Positions 35,862 to 44,178 of a DNA stretch of 64,000 nucleotides are shown here, one piece after another (position 1 is the stretch's first letter; every line of letters starts with the position of its first letter). The notes under the pieces are model-generated. The model did no database searches. It was not told where the DNA came from and was given only the letters and a program-made list of their open reading frames with translations. Position numbers and translations under genes: made by a program. Source of the DNA: Nocardia arthritidis NBRC 100137 (GTDB lineage: Bacteria > Actinomycetota > Actinomycetes > Mycobacteriales > Mycobacteriaceae). The stretch lies in NCBI RefSeq assembly GCF_001612765.1, contig NZ_BDBB01000002.1, positions 186,001 to 250,000 of the forward strand. Reading direction: 5' to 3'.

Positions 35862-36540
35862 GTAGAGCGTCATGAGCTCATCGGGCCGGGGAGGATCGAA
35901 GTTCAACGTCCACACCAACGATCTCCTCCGATACTCGACAGATGTGGCCAGATCGATCGGCGTCAGTTGCAGCGAATTAGATTCAGCGACAGGGGATTAC
36001 ACTCCGAGTTGCAGACACTTCGGCCAGGACCGGGCAGTACGGCTTCCACTCGGGCCCCGTCGAGGGACCCCGCGCCGTGCATCTAACCCCAATGACCGGT
36101 AGCCAGAACGTCAAATTCCACCGACGGCACCGCAGCGTCCCTATCCACTACGACTGAGATTGGCAGCGACGCCAAAAGGGGGGCCTGATCAGGGGAACAC
36201 GAGGCGTCGCCAATGTCGCTCAGATCCGCGGGCGGTCATCCATCGGCAGCACCAGACACCATCTCGGCGACGAAAGTGCGGGGTAATCGGGGGGCCAGCT
36301 CAAGTCTCCATCGGGACGGCCGAGATTGCTCCTCGAGATCGTCAGACTGCTGTCAGCACAGCCGAGCTGTCCGGCGAAGACGATCGCTGTCGATGTGCGG
36401 CTCCACGATGATCGGTGACATCCCGGGCCTCGGCGGATCGGGCGCCGTTCGCCGGGTCAGGCCCGAGGGTTCACGACGAGCGTCCGCCAACGCCGAGGTA
36501 TCCGTCCAGGCGCGGTCAACACGTGTACACCGCGTGCCCT
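35862..36540. other. Gene-poor left end of the islet
   Basis: About 680 bp of lower G+C content. Short open frames exist in all directions but none shows family resemblance, a convincing ribosome site or normal codon bias. If the islet once had an integrase next to its attachment site, this is where it would be expected; nothing recognisable remains. Confidence 0.5.
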
Positions 36541-37272
36541 CTACGTCGTCGGGATCACATCGAAGTACTCAGCCCTGATCTTGTTGAACTGCCGTCGACC
36601 GTTATCCATAACCCGGCCGCCGACCTCGCCTTCCGCGATGAGCCGGCCTCGAAGACTGCCGGCATCGAGATCACGGACCGACACCTTCTCGCCAGCGATC
36701 ACTGTCGGAAGCTCGTAGAGACCATCCGACTCCCGCGAGTCGCCCCACCCCTTCGAGTCCAGGTTGATCGCTCCCCACACCCAACGGCGCGCCGGCGGTC
36801 CGGTGACACCGATCAAGTACGCAGGCACCTCGGATGTAACGTCTTTCCACCGCTCTACGTATTCGCCCATCGCCCACCATCTACGGATCCGGTCATAAGT
36901 GTTGATGACCTTGCGACGCGCTCCCAGATCGGTCAGAGCCAGCCGGGGTGCCGATCCCTTGCGCGGCCCGAGGTTGGTGAAGTTCGCCGAGCTGATGTAC
37001 ACCGCGACAGCACCACCGGCGTCGGCCAGATCTTGAGGGGTGAGCGCTGGCTCGAACCGCCTCTTACTGAGGCTTTCAGGCAGACCCAGCGGGCCGAATT
37101 GTGGTCCCCTTTCGAACCGAAGATTGAGCAGACCGGTATCCCACAGAGCCGAGATCCGCTGGAAGGAACCTTCCTCGGTGGCTGCATTTTCTCCGGGCGC
37201 GCTGCCGGCCGGGCTGCCGCAGAAAGCTGATGAACCGGCCGATGGGCCCGTGCGGAACGGCCAGAAAATCAA
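36541..37272 (-). CDS. Hypothetical protein on the islet
   Basis: An uninterrupted frame of up to 243 residues that I do not recognise. It is bounded upstream by an in-frame stop, with TTG 37272 as the first start; a later GTG (VYISSANFTN) is possible. The central and C-terminal parts look like a folded soluble domain rich in Trp and Arg (INTYDRIRRWWAMGEYVERW, RRWVWGAINLDSKGW). No signal peptide or membrane helix is seen. Codon bias is weaker than in neighbouring genes, consistent with transfer. Function is unknown; a phage or defence origin would be a guess. Confidence 0.5.
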   Translation of the reverse strand: MIFWPFRTGPSAGSSAFCGSPAGSAPGENAATEEGSFQRISALWDTGLLNLRFERGPQFGPLGLPESLSKRRFEPALTPQDLADAGGAVAVYISSANFTNLGPRKGSAPRLALTDLGARRKVINTYDRIRRWWAMGEYVERWKDVTSEVPAYLIGVTGPPARRWVWGAINLDSKGWGDSRESDGLYELPTVIAGEKVSVRDLDAGSLRGRLIAEGEVGGRVMDNGRRQFNKIRAEYFDVIPTT

Positions 37273-37465
37273 CTACGGCATCGATCGAGGTCAACAGTCG
37301 GCCCGAATAAAGACGATCTCGGTCGCACCATATCTGAACCTTGACTCGCACAGCTCACCATCACGAATGCAGCGGCGCTGACGTAGACGGTGACGCTGAC
37401 CGTGGTTTTCTCGACGATCGCCATTCGTGGGTGCCGCAGGCGCTGAACCAGGGGCCGATGATGTT

Positions 37466-38389
37466 TCACGGCGCGGCGGAGTCCCCCGGAACAGCGACGA
37501 CATGGGCGATATGACCGAGCTTTGCGGGGTTGAACACCCAGTAGAGCCGGTCGATCGTCTCGTCGTCGGCCGCACCGACCCCGAGCCAGGCGATGGGGGC
37601 TCCGTCGCGGCTGATCACTACCGACGCGCGACCGTTGGCGTCGACCCAGTCGATGGCGACCCCCGTCCAGAAGTGTGAGGCGAACGCGGCCACGTACTTC
37701 GCCACGCGCGTCCGTCCGAATACCGGAATGCGCGAGGCATTGCGCACCGCGCCGCCGCCGTCGGAGTAGCTGGCGACATCGGTGGCGAAAAGCGCCTCGA
37801 GTTCATCGAATTCACCGGCGCGCGCGGCATTCAAGAAGGCAGCGAGCAGACGACGCTGATGCACGGTGTCGACTGATACTTGCCGGTCGGACTCGATGGC
37901 CTGGCGTGCCCGGCTCACCAGCTTCCGCGCGGCTGGTTCCTTGATTTCGAGGACTTCGGCGATCCGGCCGTAGGGGTAGTCGAAAGCTTCCCGCAGGACG
38001 AACGCCGCCCGCTCGGTCGGCGTCATCTTCTCCAGGACGACCAGTACCGCGGTTTCCAATGCCGCGGCGCGCTCCGCGCCGAGCGAGGGATCAGCACTGG
38101 TGTCCACGGGCTCGGGCAGCCACGGGCCGATATAGGTTTCCCGGCGGACCCGCGCCGTCTGCGTGGCATTGATCGCCTGCCGGGTGGTCATGGTGACGAG
38201 GAACGCCTCCACATCACGCACGGAATCGCGGTCGGCGTAGGACTGCCACTTCACCCAGACGTCCTGGACGATGTCCTCGGCGTCGGCAACAGTGCCGAGC
38301 ATTCGGTAGGCGATGCCGAACAGCCGGCCCTTGTGCGCGGAGAAATCGTCGACGGCTTTACCCAGGTCGGTACCCGCGGGTCCGCTCAT
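37466..38389 (-). CDS. ECF41-family (SigJ-like) RNA polymerase sigma factor
   Basis: A 307-residue ECF sigma factor with a C-terminal SnoaL-like extension. Region 2 (about 18-84) has IAYRMLGTVADAEDIVQDVW, and region 4 (about 120-172) ends ARKLVSRARQAIE. The diagnostic ECF41 motifs are present: WLPEP at 90-94, DGGG around residue 222 and NPAKL (family NPDKL) near 288. The SnoaL domain is known in this group to regulate activity in place of an anti-sigma factor, and no anti-sigma gene is adjacent. Its targets are probably the two promoters with TGTCACA boxes in the same islet. Confidence 0.93.
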   Translation of the reverse strand: MSGPAGTDLGKAVDDFSAHKGRLFGIAYRMLGTVADAEDIVQDVWVKWQSYADRDSVRDVEAFLVTMTTRQAINATQTARVRRETYIGPWLPEPVDTSADPSLGAERAAALETAVLVVLEKMTPTERAAFVLREAFDYPYGRIAEVLEIKEPAARKLVSRARQAIESDRQVSVDTVHQRRLLAAFLNAARAGEFDELEALFATDVASYSDGGGAVRNASRIPVFGRTRVAKYVAAFASHFWTGVAIDWVDANGRASVVISRDGAPIAWLGVGAADDETIDRLYWVFNPAKLGHIAHVVAVPGDSAAP

Positions 38390-38565
38390 CGCGCGGTCGT
38401 TCCGGCGCCACCGGCAATCGCGTGATTCATATCCCCCGCCTCGATTCGGACACCATCTGCCACGACATTACTCGCGCCAGCCGTACGCGGGTGGCGTGGC
38501 ATACAGCAACCACGCTGAGCGAGCAGCACCGAACAGCGGGTGTCGAGTGCGCCCACACGACGCCG

Positions 38566-40299
38566 TCATTCGACCAATTTGCCTTCCGTCGATACATCTC
38601 GCATGAGCCGGGCGATATCGTCGGGGATCGCGGGGATCTCCTCGCGTTCGAGCTTGCCGGGACCGGACCACACGAGGTTCACCCGCAGCGCCGGATCCAG
38701 GTCAGGGTAATCGGACCGATTGTGGCAGCCACGGGTTTCGCGTCGCTCCAGCGCGGCTTCCAAGGTGGCGCGTGCCGCGAGCACCGAGGACTTCAGATCG
38801 AAGGCGTGCGCCAGATCCTGGAACCCGGCGGCGTCGGGGTGCACGCCGATATTCGTCATTCGATCCTCGACCTCGTCGAGTTCGGCCAAGCCTGCCCAAA
38901 TCCCGGTCTCGTCGCGCACCACGCCGGCGTGCTCGGTCATGGTGTCGCGCACGGCGCGTTGCAGGGCCCGTACGTTCTCCTGCCCGTCGACCGCCAGCAG
39001 CTCATCGATCTCGGCGCGGGCCTCGACGAGCGCACTGTGGGACCGACGCTGTGCGACCAGCTCGGCCGAGTACCGCGCTGCCGCCTCGCCGACGATCCGG
39101 CCGTAGACGAGCAGTTCGATCAGCGAGTTGCCGCCGAGCCGGTTGGCGCCGTGCAGACCGCTCGATGCCTCGCCGATCGCATAGAGGCCCTCGACGCCGG
39201 TACCGTGATCTTCGGAGCGAACCCACACTCCGCCCATGGAATAGTGCGCCGTCGGCGCGATTTCGATCGGATCGCGAGTGATGTCGAGCATTTGCAGCTC
39301 CAACATCGTCTGGTAGACGCGCGGCAGTCGCTGCATGATCGTTTCGCGAGGCAGGTGCGAAACATCCAGCCAGACAGCATCGTTCGGGGTTCCTCGACCC
39401 TCCTTGATCTCGGTATAGGCGGCCAGTGCAACCCGGTCGCGGGTCGAGAGTTCCATGCGTTCCGCGTCGTAGCGCCGCATGAAGCGCTCTCCCGCGGCGT
39501 TGCGAAGAATGCCGCCTTCTCCCCGTGCGGCTTCCGATACCAGTGTCCCGGCCGCATTCTCGGGTTCGATGAGCCCGGACGGGTGGAACTGCACGAGCTC
39601 CGGGTCACGAATCCGGCCGCCCGCGAGGACTGCGAGCCGGAACGAATCACCGGTGTTCTCATCACGTCGGGAAGAGGTGCGACGCCAGATGCGGGTGTGC
39701 CCCCCGGCGGCGAGGATTACCGCGTCGGCTCGGAACACGTAGCGCTCGCCACTGTCGAGATCGAAACCGTAGGCGCCGAAAACCACGTTGTCACGCATCA
39801 GGATTCGGGTCACATAGCAGGTATCGATGATCTGGATGCCGAGCTGCGCGGCCCGGTTCACCAGGGTCCGCTGGATCTCGAGGCCGGTGTAATCACCGGC
39901 GAACGCGGTGCGCCGGTAGGTGTGCGCGCCGAAGAATCGCAGCGATATCCGTCCGTCGGATTCGCGAGCGAACGGCATGCCCCAGCGCTCGAGATCCTCG
40001 ATTCCGCGCGCGGCGTTCTCGGCGACGACCTGGGCGGTATCGGGCCGCGCCAGTAGGTAGCTTTCGGTGATCGTGTCCGCCGCGTGCTGCTGCCAGCTGT
40101 CCTCGACGTCCATGGTCGACAGCGCGGCATTGATGCCGCCGGCAGCGAGGGTGGTGTGCGCGTCCGCCTTCGGCCGCTTTCCCACCACCAGGACGTCGAT
40201 GCCGCGCTCGGCCAGTTCGATCGCCGCACGGAGGCCGGATCCGCCGGTGCCGACGACGAGCACCGACGTCGCGATCTGACGTTCGCCGGATGTGAGCAT
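38566..40299 (-). CDS. FAD-binding fumarate reductase/succinate dehydrogenase-type flavoprotein
   Basis: A 577-residue flavoprotein of the SdhA/FrdA/NadB family. VLVVGTGGSGLRAAIELAE binds FAD; HTTLAAGGIN, the HYSMGG segment, the GLHGANRLGGNSL loop and the C-terminal NRSDYPDLDP are conserved. No iron-sulfur or membrane-anchor subunit gene is near, so it is a solitary oxidoreductase, perhaps of the L-aspartate-oxidase kind or with another acceptor. ATG 40299 follows GAAGGGAA. It lies 64 bp after the NmrA-type gene in the same direction and is probably transcribed from the ECF41 promoter ahead of that gene. Confidence 0.88.
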   Translation of the reverse strand: MLTSGERQIATSVLVVGTGGSGLRAAIELAERGIDVLVVGKRPKADAHTTLAAGGINAALSTMDVEDSWQQHAADTITESYLLARPDTAQVVAENAARGIEDLERWGMPFARESDGRISLRFFGAHTYRRTAFAGDYTGLEIQRTLVNRAAQLGIQIIDTCYVTRILMRDNVVFGAYGFDLDSGERYVFRADAVILAAGGHTRIWRRTSSRRDENTGDSFRLAVLAGGRIRDPELVQFHPSGLIEPENAAGTLVSEAARGEGGILRNAAGERFMRRYDAERMELSTRDRVALAAYTEIKEGRGTPNDAVWLDVSHLPRETIMQRLPRVYQTMLELQMLDITRDPIEIAPTAHYSMGGVWVRSEDHGTGVEGLYAIGEASSGLHGANRLGGNSLIELLVYGRIVGEAAARYSAELVAQRRSHSALVEARAEIDELLAVDGQENVRALQRAVRDTMTEHAGVVRDETGIWAGLAELDEVEDRMTNIGVHPDAAGFQDLAHAFDLKSSVLAARATLEAALERRETRGCHNRSDYPDLDPALRVNLVWSGPGKLEREEIPAIPDDIARLMRDVSTEGKLVE

Positions 40300-40363
40300 C
40301 GATTCGTTCCCTTCCGAAGGGGCAGTTCGCGCGGGCGGGCCGATTGCCGCCCGCGCGAACAGT

Positions 40364-41104
40364 TCAGTTGCTGGTCAGCCACTCCGACAGCCGCGTCTGC
40401 GCCAGTTGCGCATCGCTGCCGGGCAGCAGCTCGCGCTGCGGCACCGCCCCGAAATACCGGGCCTCGGGATCGGTGACCACCGTGCGCGCATCCGACCGCG
40501 CGCTCAGCACGGTGCGGATCCATTCGTCGAGGGCGATGACCTCCGGGCCCCCGATCTCGATGGTGCCGTTCTTCGGCTCGCCCGCCGCCGTACGGCCGAC
40601 AGCGGCTGCCACATCGTCCGCGGCGATCGGCTGCACACTGGAACCCGGGAGCCGCACCTGACCGTCAACGGTCGCGGAATCCGCTATACCACCGGCGAAT
40701 TCGAAGAACTGCGTGGCGCGCACGATCGAGTACGGCAGGCCCGATCCCTCGATCAACTCCTCCTGCGCCACCTTCGCCCGCAGATACCCGGAATCCGGCA
40801 ACCGTTCCGAACCCACCACCGACAGCGCGACGTAATGCCCGACACCGGCCGCGGCGGCGGCCTCGAGCAGGTTCGTCGTGGAGGTCCGGAAGAACTCCAT
40901 CACGTCGTTGTCGGCGAACGACGGAGAATTGGAAACGTCGATCACCACGTTCGCGTCCTGCAGTGCTTCTTTGACTCCCTCACCGGTGATGGAGTTCACG
41001 CCGGTATTGGGTGCAGCCGGAACCGCCTGGTGGCCGTGCTCACCGAGTCGTGCGACGAGCTTGGAGCCTATCAGGCCGGTACCGCCGATGACGACGATCT
41101 TCAT
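40364..41104 (-). CDS. NmrA/NAD(P)H-binding epimerase-like protein
   Basis: A 246-residue atypical SDR. GGTGLIGSKL (residues 7-16) binds the dinucleotide. There is no classical YxxxK, and VDVSNSP plus VIRATQFFEFAGG match the NAD(P)-binding 'NmrA-like / epimerase' group. Epimerases of this type are one of the three gene classes (carboxymuconolactone decarboxylase, oxidoreductase, epimerase) that usually accompany ECF41 sigma factors. ATG 41104 is preferred over 41110 because AAGGA has better spacing. A TGTCACA-N16-TGTC promoter lies 58-84 bp upstream. Confidence 0.88.
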   Translation of the reverse strand: MKIVVIGGTGLIGSKLVARLGEHGHQAVPAAPNTGVNSITGEGVKEALQDANVVIDVSNSPSFADNDVMEFFRTSTTNLLEAAAAAGVGHYVALSVVGSERLPDSGYLRAKVAQEELIEGSGLPYSIVRATQFFEFAGGIADSATVDGQVRLPGSSVQPIAADDVAAAVGRTAAGEPKNGTIEIGGPEVIALDEWIRTVLSARSDARTVVTDPEARYFGAVPQRELLPGSDAQLAQTRLSEWLTSN

Positions 41105-41161
41105 GCTCATTCCTTTCGTTCGGACGTTGCCGCGGGGCCAGCGAAACTCCGCTATATCAAG

Positions 41162-41188
41162 GACAGGGCAGGCGGTGATTTTGTGACA
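41162..41188 (-). promoter_or_regulatory. ECF41-type promoter before the epimerase-like gene
   Basis: On the minus strand TGTCACA (41188-41182), exactly 16 bp, then TGTC (41165-41162). The published ECF41 consensus, as I recall it, is TGTCACA-N16-CGTC. The -10 element is 58 bp from the start codon. Confidence 0.75.
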
Positions 41189-41211
41189 GTGCTTGTGCCG
41201 AGGCCGTTCGA

Positions 41212-42258
41212 TTACGCTCGATCCTGCGGCGCTACGTACTCGAAGGTCGGCCCCGCGGTGGTGCGGCCGTCACCGCTGGGCATCTTCATGAGCGCTTGGG
41301 CTTGGGACTTCAACGCGTACATCGCCCCCACCGCATCCCGCATCAGCGACGGGCTGCCGTTGAAGGTGTCCTCGAGTAGATACAACAGCAGGCAGTAGGT
41401 GTTGTTGAATTCCACCTGCGCGAGGCGGACCGCGCTGCCTTCCGGATAGTCGGCGGTGCGGGGGTTGGGGCGCATCGGCAGCACTTTGTTGGGGTCGAAC
41501 AGGATCGGTTCACCAGTGGGCCCGGACTGCGGGGTGTCACCGAGCTGGAACCGCTTACCTTCCTTCAGTTCGAGGAAGCGATAGTAGTGGGCGACCTCGT
41601 CGCGATCGGGATGGAAGACGTCCTTCTCGCCGTCCCACACCTCGGTCCGCGCCGCGCCTTCGCCCTGCTCGACGATCTCGGCCAGCGCCGTCAGCGCCGA
41701 CTTCAGATCGTGCACCGGAACGACCTGTCCGCCACCACTGTTGAAGTGCATCTCGTTGATCTGCCGACCGGGGTCGCCGCAGAAGACGGCATCCTCGCCG
41801 AGGGTGTCGACCAGCGAGATGAGACCGAGTTCGACGGCCGCGTAGAACTGCCCGATCGTGTGGTAGCCGTCGGATTCGGGTAGCGCGTCCGCCGAGGCGG
41901 GCCGTTCGATGTTCAAGAACAATTCGAGGGCTTCGGAACCGAACGGCGCGAGCTGTATTTGTACGGATCGATCGCCGTGCGGCAGCGGATGCGGATACGC
42001 GGGCAGCAATTCGGGCGCGTCGAGCTTGGGCTCGCCACCTACCGCATTGAGCAGATTCGCCGCCAGCGCCAAGTGCAGCATCTCCTCTACGAATACGCTG
42101 CTGATGACCTGTGCCGCTTCGGCATTGGCGCCCGGCTCCAGCGAATACAGCGCGCACATGTACGGCGGTATGGTCGCGTGCTCGAGCTCGATCGCCCACT
42201 GCAGATGGCGACGCAGATCGTCCATTGTCTCGATGGCGTGACCCGTGCTGATGTCCAT
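41212..42258 (-). CDS. Ferritin-like protein, VioB / iminophenylpyruvate-dimer-synthase type
   Basis: A 348-residue protein with the ferritin-like domain of Pfam PF12902. AIELEHATIPPYM and FVEEMLHLALAANLLNAVGG carry the Glu and ExxH metal ligands of a di-iron or heme-independent helical bundle. The domain occurs in VioB-like iminophenylpyruvate dimer synthases, but this protein is much shorter than VioB and consists only of the ferritin-like part and a C-terminal helical extension. ATG 42258 is chosen because the promoter's -10 box is 47 bp upstream; ATG further upstream would overlap the transcript start. It has its own ECF41-type promoter. Role unknown; a peroxide- or amino-acid-derived imine reaction is possible. 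Confidence 0.85.
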   Translation of the reverse strand: MDISTGHAIETMDDLRRHLQWAIELEHATIPPYMCALYSLEPGANAEAAQVISSVFVEEMLHLALAANLLNAVGGEPKLDAPELLPAYPHPLPHGDRSVQIQLAPFGSEALELFLNIERPASADALPESDGYHTIGQFYAAVELGLISLVDTLGEDAVFCGDPGRQINEMHFNSGGGQVVPVHDLKSALTALAEIVEQGEGAARTEVWDGEKDVFHPDRDEVAHYYRFLELKEGKRFQLGDTPQSGPTGEPILFDPNKVLPMRPNPRTADYPEGSAVRLAQVEFNNTYCLLLYLLEDTFNGSPSLMRDAVGAMYALKSQAQALMKMPSGDGRTTAGPTFEYVAPQDRA

Positions 42259-42304
42259 AATCGAACCTCGTCTCGACAGGTGTTCATGTGGTGTCGACAA
42301 CTAG

Positions 42305-42331
42305 GACAGTGCGTCCGGGAGAACTGTGACA
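42305..42331 (-). promoter_or_regulatory. ECF41-type promoter before the ferritin-like gene
   Basis: On the minus strand TGTCACA (42331-42325), 16 bp, then TGTC (42308-42305). The two boxes and the spacer length are identical to those at 41162-41188, while spacer sequences differ. This supports shared recognition by the islet's sigma factor. Confidence 0.75.
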
Positions 42332-42478
42332 AGAACTTGCGACTCGCCGTCGCAACACCGGGCCGAGCTCGCGGGGCTCGAACACGGCGATCGTTTTCGG
42401 GTCCGGCGGCGGGAGCAAGCCGCTGAAACACGACCCAACCAAAACGCGGGGTAACCGCGGGGCCAGACACAATGAAAC

Positions 42479-42511
42479 AGGTCAGGCCCGGTCTTAGACC
42501 GGGCCTGACCT
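42479..42511 (-). terminator. Terminator hairpin after tRNA-Ala
   Basis: AGGTCAGGCCCGGTct and agACCGGGCCTGACCT form a 16-bp stem with a minimal loop, 11 bp beyond the tRNA 3' end. It is nearly identical to the hairpin at 35785-35817. Confidence 0.85.
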
Positions 42512-42519
42512 GCTATTTC

Positions 42520-42555
42520 TGTGGAGCTAAGGGGACTCGAACCCCTGACCCCCAC
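42520..42555. repeat. Right 36-bp att-like repeat inside tRNA-Ala
   Basis: Identical to 35826-35861. It covers the 3' third of the intact tRNA gene plus two flanking bases and marks the right boundary of the islet. Confidence 0.85.
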
Positions 42556-42594
42556 ACTGCCAGTGTGGTGCGCTACCAGCTGCGCCATAGCCCC
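42522..42594 (-). tRNA. tRNA-Ala (anticodon GGC)
   Basis: A 73-nt cloverleaf: acceptor GGGGCTA / TAGCTCC with discriminator A, D stem GCGC/GCGC, anticodon stem CCACA/TGTGG with loop CTGGCAG (anticodon GGC), and T stem AGGGG/CCCCT with TTCGAGT. The G3:U70 wobble pair that identifies alanine tRNAs is present. CCA is not encoded. It serves as the integration target for the islet to its left. Confidence 0.97.
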
Positions 42595-43311
42595 TGGTTG
42601 GTTGCGCTCCGGCTTCCCGGCCGCGCTTGAATGAAGTTACACCAACGGTATGTCGGCGACCAAATCGCCTCGATTCGGGGGTGACAAGAGCGGGCGCATG
42701 GGCTTAGTATCGAACACATGTTCGAAACGATTCGATGAGGGTGAAGGGCGCTAGCCAGTCGGGCGCTCGGAACGGCCAGAGCGGATGGGGTTGCTGGTTT
42801 GTTCGTTTCGAGTGTCCGACTCCCCGACGGGGATCGAGCGGATGTGAGACACCTCGAGGTGCGGTCTAGGGACAGGGGGCCGGATCGCGCTGTCGAGTGC
42901 GCGGGCCGGGCAGCGGCAGGTGGAGCCGCTGCCCGGCCCCAGGCCACCTGAAAAACTCGGCGAGCGGCGATCTCGGGGGCTGGGGATGTCGGGTCGCGCC
43001 GTCGAGTGGGCCGGGGCGTCGATTTGGTGGAGTCGGCGTTCCGGCCCTTCCGTTCGCCGGAAAGCTGCCGGATCACGAGGAGGTCGACTACATTGCCGAG
43101 TCGGCATCCGGCGACGGAGCACGCCGGAAGGACAAGATCACCGGCCTTGCCGGGTACGAGCTGGGCGTGAGTCGGGTACCGCGCCTATGTCCTCTCCCCC
43201 ATGGGCGGCCGAGGATGCCGCCGACACCCGTCGATGCAGCTGGTGAAGGTCCGCCGTGTCTGAGGTCGGGACGTGCTCGGCGGATGTCAGCTATACACTC
43301 GCGCGCAGCGA
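42595..43311. other. Intergenic region right of tRNA-Ala
   Basis: About 720 bp without a supported gene. Open frames here lack family resemblance. The strongest element is a perfect 15-bp hairpin at 42903-42939 (GGGCCGGGCAGCGGC and its complement, 7-nt loop). It could end transcription coming from the thioredoxin-fold gene on the minus strand, but is 370 bp from that stop. Confidence 0.5.
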
Positions 43312-44061
43312 CTACGGTCGCACTGAACCGGCGAGCGCGACCACCCAGTTCTCGTCGTTGGTGTCGACCTTGGTCGTGCCGTCGAACACCGCGGGGGTGG
43401 CCGCGGAGCCGCCCAGCGCTTCGCCGAGCGCCGCCGTCTGCGCCATCGCGGTGCTGCGCGCGGAGTCGACCTCGGCGCCGGTCGCGATGCATTGCCGCAC
43501 GGGCTCGGCGGCTCCGGCGTCGCCCGCGATCGCGGCGAGTTCCTCGTTGCTCAGGTCTGCGCCGCCTTCGCTGGGACGCTTCGTGGTGAACAGTTCGGTG
43601 TGGAACTTGGAGTAGACCGGCCCCGAACCCGCTTCGGCCACACACTGGTTCGCGGCGACGGCGCGCGTCGAGTAGTCCTTGCTCCGAGAGCGGGCGTCGA
43701 GGAAGTTCACCAGGCGATAGCGCACGGCCAGCGCGCCCGCATCGATCTGCTGCGCGATCTCCTGGCCGTAGATGCGCTCCAGGCTGCCGCAGCCGGGGCA
43801 CAGCGGGTCCTCGAAGATGTCGATGGTCTTCTTCGCGTCCGGGCGGCCGAGCAGGATCGAGCCGTTCAGCTCGAGCACCGAGTGCACCGCAGGGTCCCGT
43901 ACCGAACCGTAGCCGTCGTTGCGGACGGCCGCGTCATCCCGCCCCCAGCGGATCGCAGCGATGACGATGAGCACGATCAGCACGAGAGCGACCGCGCCGA
44001 GCGCGTAGGTGGTCGCACTGGACATCGGCCGTGGAGTGTAGTTCGAACGCGATTCGCTCAC
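43312..44061 (-). CDS. DsbA/thioredoxin-fold membrane-anchored protein (CPGC)
   Basis: A 249-residue protein with one N-terminal membrane helix (about residues 18-38) and an extracytoplasmic thioredoxin_4 domain. The redox motif is CPGC (Cys88 and Cys91) in FEDPLCPGCGSLE, and the cis-Pro loop is SAATPAVFDG. It is similar to the actinobacterial DsbA-like proteins that help oxidative folding of exported proteins. GTG 44061 is used; TTG 44079 would add six residues. It lies 117 bp beyond the MFS gene, same orientation, and may be transcribed separately. Confidence 0.87.
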   Translation of the reverse strand: MSESRSNYTPRPMSSATTYALGAVALVLIVLIVIAAIRWGRDDAAVRNDGYGSVRDPAVHSVLELNGSILLGRPDAKKTIDIFEDPLCPGCGSLERIYGQEIAQQIDAGALAVRYRLVNFLDARSRSKDYSTRAVAANQCVAEAGSGPVYSKFHTELFTTKRPSEGGADLSNEELAAIAGDAGAAEPVRQCIATGAEVDSARSTAMAQTAALGEALGGSAATPAVFDGTTKVDTNDENWVVALAGSVRP

Positions 44062-44178
44062 ATTGACACTCTGCCGCAACGAATCATCGTTCCCCCCGCC
44101 GGGCCACTGATCCGACGGCCGTCTACCGCGCGGCTACCGGAATACCTGCCAGGGAATTCCGGGCGGTTTCCGCGTAGC

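Larger units (their letters stand above)
35826..42555. mobile_element. tRNA-Ala-associated genomic islet, 6.7 kb
   Basis: Bounded by the 36-bp tRNA-derived direct repeats. The left 1.5 kb is visibly lower in G+C and gene-poor; the remainder holds one unrecognised gene and the ECF41 sigma factor with its presumed target genes. No integrase or excisionase is seen, so the element is a remnant or was mobilised in trans. Similar terminators flank both repeats, which extends the homology beyond the tRNA itself. Confidence 0.7.

Noticed and set aside
35640..35918. Minus-strand frame reading through the tRNA fragment
   Set aside because: The GVRGSSPLSST translation is a known artefact of reading a tRNA 3' end as protein.
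42897..43589. Plus-strand frame in the gap right of tRNA-Ala
   Set aside because: Its second half is antisense to the CPGC thioredoxin-fold gene, and the first half has no ribosome site or homology.
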